Below are positions 7,582 through 15,553 of a DNA stretch of 64,000 nucleotides, in pieces. Every line of letters starts with the position of its first letter. Positions within the stretch are counted from its first letter, which is position 1. This stretch comes from Agromyces sp. G08B096 (GTDB taxonomy: Bacteria; Actinomycetota; Actinomycetes; Actinomycetales; Microbacteriaceae), in assembly GCF_040267705.1 (NCBI RefSeq), contig NZ_CP158374.1, positions 3,348,001-3,412,000 of the forward strand. The letters run 5' to 3'. Under the pieces are notes generated by a model, which saw only the letters and a program-made list of their open reading frames with translations, ran no database searches and had not been told where the DNA came from. Both the position numbers and the translations under genes were made by a program.

Positions 7582-9078
7582 TCAGGCGACGGCCGCCGGT
7601 TCGCGATCGACGGGGCGGCCGGATGCCTCGCCGGAGGCTTCGTCGGCCGGCGCCGTCGCACTCCTCGGTGCGGCGGCCGTCGCGATCGTCGGCCCGCTCA
7701 CGGTCGCCCGTCCCGCGGGGAGGAACAGGGCGGCGATCAGCGCGATCGCGAGCGCCGCGGCGCCGGTGAGCACGGCCGGAACTGCCGCGTCGACGTATCC
7801 CGCAGGCGTCAGCTCGCCGCCCGCGCCCGTGAACACGGCGGTGAGCACGGCGACGCCGAGCGCCACGCCGACCTCGCGCAGCGTCGAGTTCGTCGCCGAG
7901 GCCTTGGCGTGGTCGTGCTCGCCCATGTTCGCGAGCACCGCGGTCGACATGGGTGCGAACACGAGGCCCATGCCCACGCCCGCGAGCAGGAACGGGGCCA
8001 CAAGCACGGAGTAGGCGACATCCGGACTCATGACGGCGGCGATCCAGACGAGGGCGGCGGTCTGCAGCGCCAGGCCGGCGGCGATCAGCGCGCGGGTGCC
8101 GACCCGCGGAGCGACGAACCCGGCCAGCGGCGCGACGAGCATGGGCGCGAGGGTCCACGGCATGGTCTGCACGCCCGCCTCGAGCGCCGACGCCCCCTGC
8201 ACGACCTGGAGGAACTGGATCAGCAGGAACACCGCGCCGAACATGCCGAAGCTGAACGCGAAGCCGACGACGTTCGCGGCCGAGAAGCTGCGGTCGCGGA
8301 AGAGGCGCAACGGCAGCAGCGGCGCGCTCGCGCGGCGCTCCCAGAGGAGGAACGCGCCGAGGAGCACCGCTCCGGCGATGAGCGAGCCGACGACCTCGAG
8401 GCTGTCCCAGCCGGCGTCGTTGCCGCGCACGATGCCGAAGACGACGGCGAGCACGCCGAGCCCCGCGAGGGCGACGCCCGGAAGGTCGATACGCAGCCGA
8501 GCGCCCAGCGTGTTCGGCAGCGCGAGGATCGCGAGCGGGATCGCGACGATGCCGATCGGCACGTTCAGCCAGAAGATCGCCTGCCAGTTCCAGCCTTCGA
8601 CGACGGCGCCGCCGATCAGGGGACCGAGCGCGACCCCGAGGCCGGCGACGCCGCCCCAGATGCCGATCGCGGCGGGACGCAGGCGCGGCGGCACGGCACC
8701 GGCGAGCAGCGTCAGCGAGAGGGGCATGATGCCGGCCGCGCCGACGCCCTGCACCGCGCGGCTCGCGATCACCATCCACGATTCGGTGCTGAGCGCGACG
8801 AGGGCGCTGGCCGCGGTGAAGACGAGGATGCCGGCGAGGAAGACCGAGCGGCGGCCGATGCGATCGCCGAGCGCCGCTGCGGCCAGGATGAAGGTCGCGA
8901 ACGCGAGCGTGAACGCGTTGACGTACCACTGCAGTTCTTCGATGGATGCCCCGAGCTCGGCCCGCATCGCGGGGAGCGCGTTCGTGATGACGAGGTTGTC
9001 GAGCGTCGCCATGAACATCGGCAACGAGGCCGCGACGACGGCCAGCCACACCGGGATCCGGCGCTGCGAGGTGGTCAT
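7582..9078 (-). CDS. MFS exporter, DHA2 (EmrB/QacA) family
   Basis: A 498-residue protein with about 14 hydrophobic helices. The DHA2 motifs are visible: MATLDNLVITNALPAM in helix 1, LGDRIGRRSVFLAG in the 2-3 loop, and GVGAAGIMPLSLTLLAG plus LGPLIGGAVVEGWNWQAIFWLNVPIG in helices 4-6. Relatives expel drugs and biocides by proton antiport. AAGGAG precedes the ATG at 9078. The gene is divergent from a TetR regulator, and its promoter (-35 TTGACA, 17 bp, -10 TACAGT) carries a TetR-type operator in the spacer, so it is very likely repressed by that TetR and induced by its substrate. Confidence 0.93.
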   Translation of the reverse strand: MTTSQRRIPVWLAVVAASLPMFMATLDNLVITNALPAMRAELGASIEELQWYVNAFTLAFATFILAAAALGDRIGRRSVFLAGILVFTAASALVALSTESWMVIASRAVQGVGAAGIMPLSLTLLAGAVPPRLRPAAIGIWGGVAGLGVALGPLIGGAVVEGWNWQAIFWLNVPIGIVAIPLAILALPNTLGARLRIDLPGVALAGLGVLAVVFGIVRGNDAGWDSLEVVGSLIAGAVLLGAFLLWERRASAPLLPLRLFRDRSFSAANVVGFAFSFGMFGAVFLLIQFLQVVQGASALEAGVQTMPWTLAPMLVAPLAGFVAPRVGTRALIAAGLALQTAALVWIAAVMSPDVAYSVLVAPFLLAGVGMGLVFAPMSTAVLANMGEHDHAKASATNSTLREVGVALGVAVLTAVFTGAGGELTPAGYVDAAVPAVLTGAAALAIALIAALFLPAGRATVSGPTIATAAAPRSATAPADEASGEASGRPVDREPAAVA

Positions 9079-9120
9079 GGTGCTGCTCCTTCGGAGGTGG
9101 AGGTCCTGGAAGATCGAGTG

Positions 9121-9180
9121 GTAATCGACTGATTACTCCACTGCATCCGTCACTGTAGTAATCGACTGATAACATGTCAA
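9121..9180. promoter_or_regulatory. Overlapping divergent promoters with two TetR operators
   Basis: Operator 1, GTAATCGACTGATTAC (9121-9136), is a perfect 6-4-6 inverted repeat. Operator 2, GTAATCGACTGATAAC (9158-9173), differs at one position. On the minus strand, TTGACA (9180-9175) and TACAGT (9157-9152) are separated by exactly 17 bp, and operator 2 lies within that spacer. On the plus strand, TAACAT (9170-9175) overlaps operator 2 and ends 7 bases before the ATG at 9183. One repressor could therefore shut both genes. Confidence 0.8.
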
Positions 9181-9182
9181 CC

Positions 9183-9776
9183 ATGGAGCAGAAGTCCGAT
9201 CGCATCTCCGCAACGGCGCGGCGCGAGCAGATCCTCGAGACCGCCGCCCGCGTCTTCGGCGAACTCGGCTACGCCGGCGCGACCACCGACAAGGTCGCGC
9301 GGGCCGCCGGCATCAGCCAGCCGTACGTCGTGCGCCTGTTCGGCACCAAAGACCAGCTCTTCGTCGAGGTCATCGAGCGCACCTGCGACCGCGTCCTCCG
9401 CGCCTTCGACGACGCCATCGAGGCCTCCGACGACGACGACACCATCCGCGCCCGCGTCGGCGCTGCCTACGTCGACCTCGTCGAGACCGACCGCGGCGTG
9501 CTGCTCTCTCTCATGCAGGGGTTCATCCTCGGCCACGACCCCCACATCGGCCCGGTCGCCCGACGCGGCTTCATGCGCATCTACGACCGGCTGCGCACCG
9601 TGCTCGAGCCCGACGAGGCGATGCGCTTCTTCGCCCAGGGCATGCTCATCAACACCCTGATCGCGTCGGGCCTCATGGCCGAGTTCCGGAAACAGCAGAA
9701 CATCGACGAGCTGCTCGAGTGCACCTTCGGCGACAAACTCGGGCTCGTGCTCGAGGGGCTCGCCGCAGACCGCTGA
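9183..9776 (+). CDS. TetR-family repressor of the divergent MFS exporter
   Basis: About 197 residues. The N-terminal HTH lies in ARREQILETAARVFGELGYAGATTDKVARAAGISQPYVVRLFGTKDQLFVEV, the usual TetR_N block; the rest is a helical ligand-binding domain. I place the start at the ATG at 9183 (MEQKSDRIS) because a TAACAT -10 box ends 7 bases before it. The ATG at 9174 overlaps that box and is unlikely. The matching operators in the 100-bp divergent region, one overlapping this gene's own -10, indicate autorepression plus control of the exporter. Confidence 0.92.
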   Translation: MEQKSDRISATARREQILETAARVFGELGYAGATTDKVARAAGISQPYVVRLFGTKDQLFVEVIERTCDRVLRAFDDAIEASDDDDTIRARVGAAYVDLVETDRGVLLSLMQGFILGHDPHIGPVARRGFMRIYDRLRTVLEPDEAMRFFAQGMLINTLIASGLMAEFRKQQNIDELLECTFGDKLGLVLEGLAADR

Positions 9777-9809
9777 CCCTGCGCTTCCACTCGCCCGCGG
9801 CGGCCCGGC

Positions 9810-10373
9810 TCACCAGACCGACGGCGCCTCCGCGCGCGTCGGCGGCAGCGCGACATCCTGCCCCCAGCGCTCGATCCACTCGGGCAGCACGTCGTCCGTC
9901 GGCACCGCGCCGAACGCCTCGGCGACCTCCGCCATGGGCACCGTGCCGCCCGCCTTCCGCAGGAACCTGGCCCGGATGAACCCCTGCGCGTAGATCTCGG
10001 GCCGGCCGTCGGCGCCCGGCCGCACGAAGCGTTGCTCCATGTACACCGCCTTGTCGTCGAAGCCGAGCACGCGCGACTCGATCGTGAACCGCTGCCACAG
10101 ACTGAGCGACTTCCGGAACGTGATCGTCTCGCTCGCGACCACCGGGTACCAGTCGCGATCCCGCATCGTCGCGAAGATGCCCGACCGGACGAGCGCGTCG
10201 AAGCGCGCGACATCCATGATCGAGAAGTACACGCCGTTGTTCATGTGGCGGTTGATGTCGAGATCGGTGGGCAGCGTGATGAACCGCGTGCGCGCGACGT
10301 CGTAGAAACCGAGATCGGGCTTGCGGCGCGACAGGAAGAGGATGTGCAGCAGCGTGCGGAACAACATGTGCAT
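9810..10373 (-). CDS. Acyl-CoA thioesterase of the hot-dog fold (THEM6/4HBT-like)
   Basis: A 187-residue hot-dog protein. TDLDINRHMNNGVYFSIMDVARFD is the 4-hydroxybenzoyl-CoA thioesterase-like motif, containing the D-x-N-x-H-x-N pattern. RDWYPVVASETITFRKSLSLWQRF and a RFVRPGADGRPEIYAQGFIRARF strand complete the fold. This form resembles the THEM6-like branch; the acyl substrate is unknown. The start at 10373 (MHMLFRTLLH) is chosen because TACAGT lies 8 bases upstream. An ATG two codons later is also possible. The gene is convergent with tetR. Confidence 0.82.
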   Translation of the reverse strand: MHMLFRTLLHILFLSRRKPDLGFYDVARTRFITLPTDLDINRHMNNGVYFSIMDVARFDALVRSGIFATMRDRDWYPVVASETITFRKSLSLWQRFTIESRVLGFDDKAVYMEQRFVRPGADGRPEIYAQGFIRARFLRKAGGTVPMAEVAEAFGAVPTDDVLPEWIERWGQDVALPPTRAEAPSVW

Positions 10374-10381
10374 GGTCCACG

Positions 10382-10387
10382 ACTGTA
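10382..10387 (-). promoter_or_regulatory. -10 box TACAGT of a predicted leaderless promoter
   Basis: On the minus strand TACAGT is followed by 8 bases and the ATG at 10373. Confidence 0.55.
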
Positions 10388-10519
10388 GGCGCGATCCGTC
10401 GTGGGATGCCGCAGCATTGGCGGGTCGCCACAGCCGGCGAACGGATGCCCCGCGCCCGGGTTGTGGGCGCGCCACTGCTGCTCGGTCGCAGGCTGCCGCT
10501 GCGGCGGGACCGAGGCCGA

Positions 10520-10560
10520 CTACGGCTGCTTGATCGGGCCCGCTACGGCTGCTTGACCGG
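10520..10560. repeat. Direct repeat duplicating the 3' end and stop codon of prpC
   Basis: Two 18-bp units with 17 of 18 bases equal, CTACGGCTGCTTGATCGG (10520-10537) and CTACGGCTGCTTGACCGG (10543-10560), lie 23 bp apart. The second unit contains the last codons and TAG of prpC; the first is a copy just downstream that keeps the stop codon. Confidence 0.85.
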
Positions 10561-11673
10561 AACGTGCCGTTCGTCGGGCCCGTTGTACACGGACAGGGGA
10601 CGGATGAGCGCGTTCGCGGCCTTCTGCTCGAGGATGTGCGCGGTCCAGCCGGTGACCCGGCTCGCGACGAACAGCGGCGTGAACGTCTCGGTGTCGAAGC
10701 CCATCAGGTGGTACGCGGGCCCGGCCGGGTAGTCGAGGTTCGGCTTGATGCCCTTCCGCTCGCCCATCGCGGTCTCGAGCGCCACGTACAGCTCGAGCAG
10801 GTCGGGGCGCTCGTAGTGCTCGACCATGCGCTCCATGGCGTCGCGCATCGTCGGCACCCGGGAGTCGCCGTTCTTGTACACCCGGTGCCCGAAGCCCATG
10901 ATCTTGCGCTTCTCGGCGAGCGCGGCATCCAGCCAGTCGGCGGCCCGGTCAGCCGAGCCGATCTCGGCGAACGCATGCATGACCGCCTCGTTCGCACCGC
11001 CGTGCAGCGGCCCCTTCAGCGCGCCGATCGCGCCCGTGACGGCCGAGTACAGGTCGGCGAGCGTCGACGCGATGACCCGGGCGGTGAACGTCGACGCGTT
11101 GAACGAGTGCTCGGCGTACAGGATCATCGACACGTCGAATGCGTTCACGACGGCGAGCTCGGGCGCCTCCCCGAACGCCTGCCAGAGGAAGTTCGCCGAG
11201 TAGCCGAGGTCGTCACGCGGCTCGACGAAGTCGAGCTCGTGCCGCCGCCGCTGGTCGTACGTCACGATCGAGGGCAGCTTCGCGAAGAGCCGGATCGCCT
11301 TGTCGAGGTTCGCCTCGGGCGAGTCATCCGGCGTCGTGGGGTCGCTCGCACCGATCGCGCTGACGGCCGTGCGCACCACGTCCATGGGATGCGCCGTCAG
11401 CGGCAGCTCGTCGATGATGCGCTTGACCTCGTGGTCGAGCCCGCGGTGGCTGCGCTCGAGCTGCTCGAAGGCGACGAGCTCGTCGTCGCTCGGCAGTTCG
11501 CCGTGCCACAGCAGGTAGGCGACCTCTTCGAACGTCACCGACGCGGCGAGTTCCTGCACCGGATAGCCGCGGTAGAGCAGCGAGTTCGACTCGGGATTCA
11601 CCTTCGAGATCGCCGTGTAGTCGACGGGCACCCCGGCCAGTCCCTTGTAGATCTCGGGCTGCTGCTCGCTCAT
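10543..11673 (-). CDS. prpC: 2-methylcitrate synthase / citrate synthase
   Basis: A 376-residue enzyme condensing propionyl-CoA with oxaloacetate in the methylcitrate cycle; members of this short form also accept acetyl-CoA. Citrate-synthase landmarks are visible: GPLHGGANE (substrate-binding histidine), MGFGHRVYKNGDSR (second active-site histidine), and KPNLDYPAGPAYHLMG, in which the catalytic aspartate is in DYPAG, as in PrpC enzymes. GAGGAG precedes the ATG at 11673, and a TAGGCT -10 box lies about 55 bp upstream, so prpC has its own promoter. prpB and prpD lie upstream on the same strand, separated from it by an oppositely oriented nuclease-like gene. Confidence 0.93.
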   Translation of the reverse strand: MSEQQPEIYKGLAGVPVDYTAISKVNPESNSLLYRGYPVQELAASVTFEEVAYLLWHGELPSDDELVAFEQLERSHRGLDHEVKRIIDELPLTAHPMDVVRTAVSAIGASDPTTPDDSPEANLDKAIRLFAKLPSIVTYDQRRRHELDFVEPRDDLGYSANFLWQAFGEAPELAVVNAFDVSMILYAEHSFNASTFTARVIASTLADLYSAVTGAIGALKGPLHGGANEAVMHAFAEIGSADRAADWLDAALAEKRKIMGFGHRVYKNGDSRVPTMRDAMERMVEHYERPDLLELYVALETAMGERKGIKPNLDYPAGPAYHLMGFDTETFTPLFVASRVTGWTAHILEQKAANALIRPLSVYNGPDERHVPVKQP

Positions 11674-11728
11674 CCTGCTCCTCGGGCTCGTCCACCGCCT
11701 GGCCGGCCGCCACTCCGCGACCGCCCTC

Positions 11729-11734
11729 AGCCTA
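11729..11734 (-). promoter_or_regulatory. -10 box TAGGCT of the prpC promoter
   Basis: TAGGCT on the minus strand lies 55 bases ahead of the prpC ATG, giving a leader of about 50 bases with a GAGGAG ribosome site. No convincing -35 is seen. Confidence 0.45.
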
Positions 11735-11808
11735 CCCACGCCCGCCCCCGCCGGCGCCCCGCTCTCCCCATGCCCCGCCCGGGGCTCCCTGCTCCCGCAA
11801 ACGCGCCG

Positions 11809-11862
11809 TGTCGGCGGTATCCGCCGGTGGCTCCCCTTCCGCACCGGCGAATACTGCCCACA
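11809..11862. repeat. 54-bp palindromic (REP-like) element, copy A
   Basis: Two 21-bp arms (11809-11829 and 11842-11862) are inverted copies of each other at 18 of 21 positions, around a 12-base loop. The left arm core is CGGCGGTATCCGCCGGTG, itself a small dyad (CGGCGG-TAT-CCGCCG). Copy B at 12901-12954 has the same arm length and the same 12-base loop. The pair flanks the nuclease-like gene. Confidence 0.8.
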
Positions 11863-11997
11863 CGCTGCGCGAACTGCGGCGCGGCCACGCACCGGCACCT
11901 GGTTGGAGCCCTCCTCCCCAAGCCCGGAGAGAGCAGGCGTGTCCACCATGACCGGAGCAGGGCCGTCCGGCGCCCGCAGCGCACCGAGACTGGGCCG

Positions 11998-12903
11998 ATG
12001 ACCGTGCGTGCGCCGCTCCCCGACGATCTGCGCGACCGCGAGTTCACCGTTGCTGCCGCCGCCGCAGCGGGCGTCAGTGCGAAACGGCTGCGCGCGAGCG
12101 ATCTGGTCGCACCGACGTCGGGGGTCCGGATGCCTCGCGCCGCGGGAATCCGCGAACGCCGACGGGCCGTGCTGCTGGCCGTGCGAGCTGATGCCTTCCT
12201 CTGCGGCGTCTCGGCAGCGCAGGAGCACGGCCTCCCCATGCCGTGGCGGCTGCGTGACACGGTCGAAGTCGGCGTGCCGTGGCCCGCCCGAGCGCCGCGG
12301 CGCTCCGGAGTGGTGGCCCGGAGCCTCCGGATCACTGGCGACGAAGTCGAGTGCCGGGGCATCCGACTCACCTCGCCGGCGCGGACGTTCTGCGACCTCG
12401 CTCCTCGGCTCAGCGTGCCGGAGCTCGTCGCGGTCGCTGACGCGATCCCGCCGTGGGTCGACCTGAGCCGGGCGGCCGCGGAACACCCGGGCGCACGGTT
12501 TCGCGGAAAGCTGGCCACTGCTGTGGCGGCGCGAGACTGCTTCCGCGAGTCGCCCGCGGAATCGGAGATGTTCGCGCTCATCCTGCTCGCGGGCCTGCCG
12601 CGACCGACGCCGCAGGTGGTGATCGCCGACCGCGGGCGGTTCATCGCCCGCGTCGACGGACTGTTCGAACCGTACGGCGAGGTCCTGGAGTACCAAGGCG
12701 ACCATCATCGCACCGACCTCCGGCAATGGCGTCGAGATCGCACGCGCGAGGCCGAGCTCGAAGCGCTCGGCTTCCACGTCACGGAAGTCACCCAGGCGGA
12801 CCTCCGCGAACCGCGAGCCTTCGTCGAACGGCTCGCCGCGAGCCTGCGGCGGAGGGGATGGACCGGATCCGTTCGGTACTCACGCTGGTTCCCGGAGGGA
12901 TGA
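11998..12903 (+). CDS. AbiEi-antitoxin-like N-terminus with a DUF559/Vsr-like nuclease C-terminus
   Basis: A 301-residue protein. The N-terminal 60 residues (FTVAAAAAAGVSAKRLR, then DLVAPTSGVRMP) resemble the AbiEi_4 winged-helix domain. The C-terminal half has a PD-(D/E)XK-like core: ARVDGLF, then YGEVLEYQGDHHR, then an arginine-rich helix RRDRTREAELEALGFHV, as in DUF559 and Vsr-like nucleases. No partner toxin gene (AbiEii) is adjacent. The gene is oriented against the prp genes and lies between prpB and prpC, with a palindromic element on each side; the right one overlaps its stop codon. Solitary genes of this type are common in Microbacteriaceae, but their role is unknown to me. Nuclease activity is inference. 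Confidence 0.82.
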   Translation: MTVRAPLPDDLRDREFTVAAAAAAGVSAKRLRASDLVAPTSGVRMPRAAGIRERRRAVLLAVRADAFLCGVSAAQEHGLPMPWRLRDTVEVGVPWPARAPRRSGVVARSLRITGDEVECRGIRLTSPARTFCDLAPRLSVPELVAVADAIPPWVDLSRAAAEHPGARFRGKLATAVAARDCFRESPAESEMFALILLAGLPRPTPQVVIADRGRFIARVDGLFEPYGEVLEYQGDHHRTDLRQWRRDRTREAELEALGFHVTEVTQADLREPRAFVERLAASLRRRGWTGSVRYSRWFPEG

Positions 12904-12954
12904 CGGCGGTATTCGCCGGTGTCGGATGCCCCGCACCGGCGGATATCGCCGACA
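12901..12954. repeat. 54-bp palindromic (REP-like) element, copy B
   Basis: Arms 12901-12921 and 12934-12954 are inverted copies at 18 of 21 positions around a 12-base loop, the same geometry as copy A. It begins at the TGA of the nuclease-like gene, so it could also act as its transcript end. Each arm carries a CGGCG-(5)-CGCCG dyad. Confidence 0.8.
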
Positions 12955-12955
12955 C

Positions 12956-13009
12956 GAGTCGGCGGGGCGAGGCCGGCGGGGCGAGTCGGCGGGGCGAGGC
13001 CGGCGGGGG
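12956..13009. repeat. 27-bp tandem repeat, two copies
   Basis: Units 12956-12982 and 12983-13009 differ only at the last base; each begins GAGTCGGCGGGGC. They abut palindrome copy B and are followed by further GC-rich duplication. Confidence 0.85.
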
Positions 13010-13017
13010 CGCGGGAA

Positions 13018-13070
13018 GGCGCCGCGCCGCCGCGGGCCAGGCGGGGCGCCGCGCCGCCGCCGGGCTAGCG
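13018..13070. repeat. Imperfect duplication across the prpB stop codon
   Basis: GGCGCCGCGCCGCCG occurs at 13018 and again at 13045. Each copy is followed by a CGGGCYAG-like tail; the second contains the prpB stop codon (CTA on the plus strand), while in the first it has become CCA. Confidence 0.6.
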
Positions 13071-13964
13071 GGCGACGGTGAAGTTGAAGATGCCCGTGTC
13101 GAAGCGGTTGTAGCCCTCGTAGTCGATGAGCTCGTACAGGTCGGCGCGGTGCTGCATGTCACCGAGCTTCGCCTCGAGCGTGCCGGTCTCCGAGAGCTCG
13201 TCGAGCCCGCGCACGGCGGCGCCCATCGCGAGGCGGAGGAGCGACACCGGCCAGATCACGAGGTTCATGCCGACGTCGCGCAGCTGATCGACCGTGAAGA
13301 GGTCGGACTTGCCGAACTCGGTCATGTTCGCCAGCAGCGGCACGTCGACGGCCGCTCGCACCGCCTCGAACTCGGCGAGGGAACGCATCGCCTCGGGGAA
13401 GATCGCGTCGGCGCCGGCATCCACCAGCGCCTTCGCGCGGTCGACGGCGGCCTGCAGCCCGTCGACGGCGGCGATGTCGGTGCGGGCCATCACGAGGAAG
13501 TTCTCGTCACGGCGGGCGTCGACCGCGGCGCGGATGCGCTGCAGGGCGGTGTGCTCGTCGACGACCTGCTTGCCGTCGAGGTGCCCGCAGCGCTTCGGGT
13601 TCACCTGGTCTTCGATGTGGAGCCCGGCGAGCCCGGCATCCTCCATCTCCTGCACGGTACGCGCGACGTTCATCGGCTCGCCGAACCCGGTGTCGGCGTC
13701 GACGATCGCGGGCAGCTCCGTCATCCGCGCGATCTGCTTCGCCCGGCCAGCCACCTCGGTGAGGGTCGTCAGGCCGATGTCGGGCAGCCCCAGGTCGGCC
13801 GACAGCACGGCACCCGAGATGTACACGCCCTCGAAGCCCCGCTGCTCGATGAGCCGCGCCGAGAGCGGGTTGAACGCGCCGGGGAAGCGCAGCAGCTCGC
13901 CGGTCGCGAGGCGCTCGCGGAACAGCCGCCGCTTCTCGGCGGGCGTGGTCTGGCTGTAGAGCAT
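13065..13964 (-). CDS. prpB: Methylisocitrate lyase
   Basis: A 299-residue enzyme splitting 2-methylisocitrate into pyruvate and succinate. It belongs to the isocitrate lyase/PEP mutase superfamily: KRCGH at 124-128 carries the catalytic cysteine, VDADTGFGEP at about 88-97 binds metal, and LRFPGAFNPLSARLIEQRGFEGVYISGA is the typical N-terminus. Its length matches PrpB, not the longer isocitrate lyases. CGGAGG lies about 7 bases ahead of the ATG at 13964. It follows prpD by 50 bp and is probably transcribed with it. Confidence 0.95.
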   Translation of the reverse strand: MLYSQTTPAEKRRLFRERLATGELLRFPGAFNPLSARLIEQRGFEGVYISGAVLSADLGLPDIGLTTLTEVAGRAKQIARMTELPAIVDADTGFGEPMNVARTVQEMEDAGLAGLHIEDQVNPKRCGHLDGKQVVDEHTALQRIRAAVDARRDENFLVMARTDIAAVDGLQAAVDRAKALVDAGADAIFPEAMRSLAEFEAVRAAVDVPLLANMTEFGKSDLFTVDQLRDVGMNLVIWPVSLLRLAMGAAVRGLDELSETGTLEAKLGDMQHRADLYELIDYEGYNRFDTGIFNFTVAR

Positions 13965-14014
13965 CGGGATGCCTCCGAATCAGGGCGTCGGGAGAGGTGA
14001 GGGCGTGCCGGGCC

Positions 14015-15553
14015 TCAGAAGAGCCCGGTGGGGATGTCGACGCCGACGAGCGCGCCGGCCGCGGCGGTGAACGTGAGCGCGGAGAGCTCGTCGGGGCCGA
14101 GCTCCGGCAGGCGCTGCGCGACGTCGAGGAAGCGTTCGATCTCCTCGGGCTCGAGCACGGGGGCGGCGAGCGTGCGGAACTTCTGCACGTACTGCTCGCG
14201 CCCGAAGGGTCGAGCGCCGAGGGGGTGCGCGTCGGCGACCGCGATCTCCTCGACGATCTCGCCGCCGTCGGCGAGCGTGATGACCACGCGGCCGCCGAAG
14301 GCCTTCTCGTCCATGTCGAGCGAGTGATAGCGGCGCGTCCACTCGGGGTCTTCGACGGTGGTGACCTTCTTCCAGAGGTCGACCGTGTCGGGCCGGTGCG
14401 CGCGCTCGGGCGAGTACGACGTCTCGTGGTCCCAGGCGCCGTCCTGGAGGGCGACGGTGAAGATGTACGGGATGGAGTGGTCGAGCGTCTCGCGCGAGGC
14501 ATCCGGGTCGTACTTCTGCGGGTCGTTGGCGCCCGAGCCGATGACGTAGTGGGTGTGGTGCGACGTGTGCAGCACGACCGAGGAGATGCGGGCCGGGTCG
14601 TCGAGGATGAGCGGATACTCGTCGTGCAGCTTCCGGGCGAGGTCGATCCAGGCCTGGGCCTGGTACTCGGCCGAGTGCTCCTTCGTGTAGGAGTCGAGGA
14701 TGGCGCGCTTGGCCTCCCCGAGCTCGGGCAGCGGCACGTCGTAGGAGGCATCCGGGCCGCCGAGCAGCCACGCGATCACGCCGTCCTCGCCCTCGTAGAT
14801 CGGCACCGGGCTGGTCTGGCCGCGCATCGCGCGGTCGACCGCTTCGACGGCCATCTTGCCGGCGAACGCCGGCGCGTGCGCCTTCCACGTGGAGATCTCG
14901 CCCTTGCGCGACTGCCGCGTCGCGGTGGTGGTGTGCAGCGCCTGGCCGATGGCCTGGAAGATGGTCTCCTGGTCGAGGCCGAGGAGCGTGCCGATGCCGG
15001 CCGCGGCCGACGGGCCGAGGTGAGCGACGTGGTCGATCTTGTGCTGGTGCAGCGAGATCGCCTTGGCGAGGTCGATCTGCAGCTCGTAGCCGGTGGCGAT
15101 GCCGCGGACGACGTCGAGTCCGGTGAGGCCGCGGGCGGCCGCGACGTGCTGGGCGACGGCGACGATCGGCGGGATGTTGTCGCCGGGGTGCGAGTACTCC
15201 GCGGCGAGGAAGGTGTCGTGGAAGTCGAGCTCGCGGACGGCCACGCCGTTGGCCCACGCGGCCCACTCGGGCGAGGTGCGGCGGCCGGGGTCGACGCCGA
15301 ACACGGTGGCCCCGTCGCCGCCGATCGAGACGGGGTGGGCGAGCGCCTGGCTGCGGGCCGAGACGACGGGACCGCGGGCGACGGATGCCGCGGCGACGGC
15401 GGCGTTGTCGATGACGCGGTTCACGACCATGTCGACGACGTCGTCGTCGAGCTCGACGGGATCGGTCGCCACCCCCGCCATCTGCCAGGCCAGCTGGCCC
15501 TCGCGGGTCAGGTGCTCGTCGCTCCGGTGCGTGCGCAGGTGATGGGTCTTCAC
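14015..15553 (-). CDS. prpD: 2-methylcitrate dehydratase
   Basis: A 512-residue MmgE/PrpD-family enzyme that dehydrates 2-methylcitrate to 2-methylaconitate. Recognisable family segments include [30 protein letters not shown] near residue 100, [17 protein letters not shown], and [17 protein letters not shown]. The GTG at 15553 overlaps the stop codon of the upstream hydrolase gene (GTGA), so the two are translationally coupled; a GGAGG sits almost directly against the GTG. It precedes prpB in the same direction. No separate methylaconitate hydratase or acnD is seen, so a housekeeping aconitase is assumed to complete the step. Confidence 0.94.
   Translation of the reverse strand: MKTHHLRTHRSDEHLTREGQLAWQMAGVATDPVELDDDVVDMVVNRVIDNAAVAAASVARGPVVSARSQALAHPVSIGGDGATVFGVDPGRRTSPEWAAWANGVAVRELDFHDTFLAAEYSHPGDNIPPIVAVAQHVAAARGLTGLDVVRGIATGYELQIDLAKAISLHQHKIDHVAHLGPSAAAGIGTLLGLDQETIFQAIGQALHTTTATRQSRKGEISTWKAHAPAFAGKMAVEAVDRAMRGQTSPVPIYEGEDGVIAWLLGGPDASYDVPLPELGEAKRAILDSYTKEHSAEYQAQAWIDLARKLHDEYPLILDDPARISSVVLHTSHHTHYVIGSGANDPQKYDPDASRETLDHSIPYIFTVALQDGAWDHETSYSPERAHRPDTVDLWKKVTTVEDPEWTRRYHSLDMDEKAFGGRVVITLADGGEIVEEIAVADAHPLGARPFGREQYVQKFRTLAAPVLEPEEIERFLDVAQRLPELGPDELSALTFTAAAGALVGVDIPTGLF

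Larger units (their letters stand above)
11674..11997. other. 324-bp intergenic region holding the prpC promoter and palindrome copy A
   Basis: I see no gene here. It contains, from left to right, the prpC ribosome site, a minus-strand TAGGCT -10 box, palindrome copy A (11809-11862), and an unassigned stretch. The stretch ends in GAGACT (11986-11991), a possible weak -10 box 6 bases before the ATG at 11998. Confidence 0.7.

Noticed and set aside
5789-9205. A 1138-codon open frame on the minus strand
   Set aside because: It is low-complexity (Arg/Asp/Glu/Ala-rich) and runs across several well-supported genes in other frames. GC-rich codon bias creates long spurious frames.
11998-12903. AbiE toxin-antitoxin pair
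   Set aside because: No AbiEii-type nucleotidyltransferase gene is adjacent; only the AbiEi-like domain is present.
12956-13070. CRISPR-like or clustered repeat
   Set aside because: Only two 27-bp units with no spacers and no cas genes; a simple tandem duplication.
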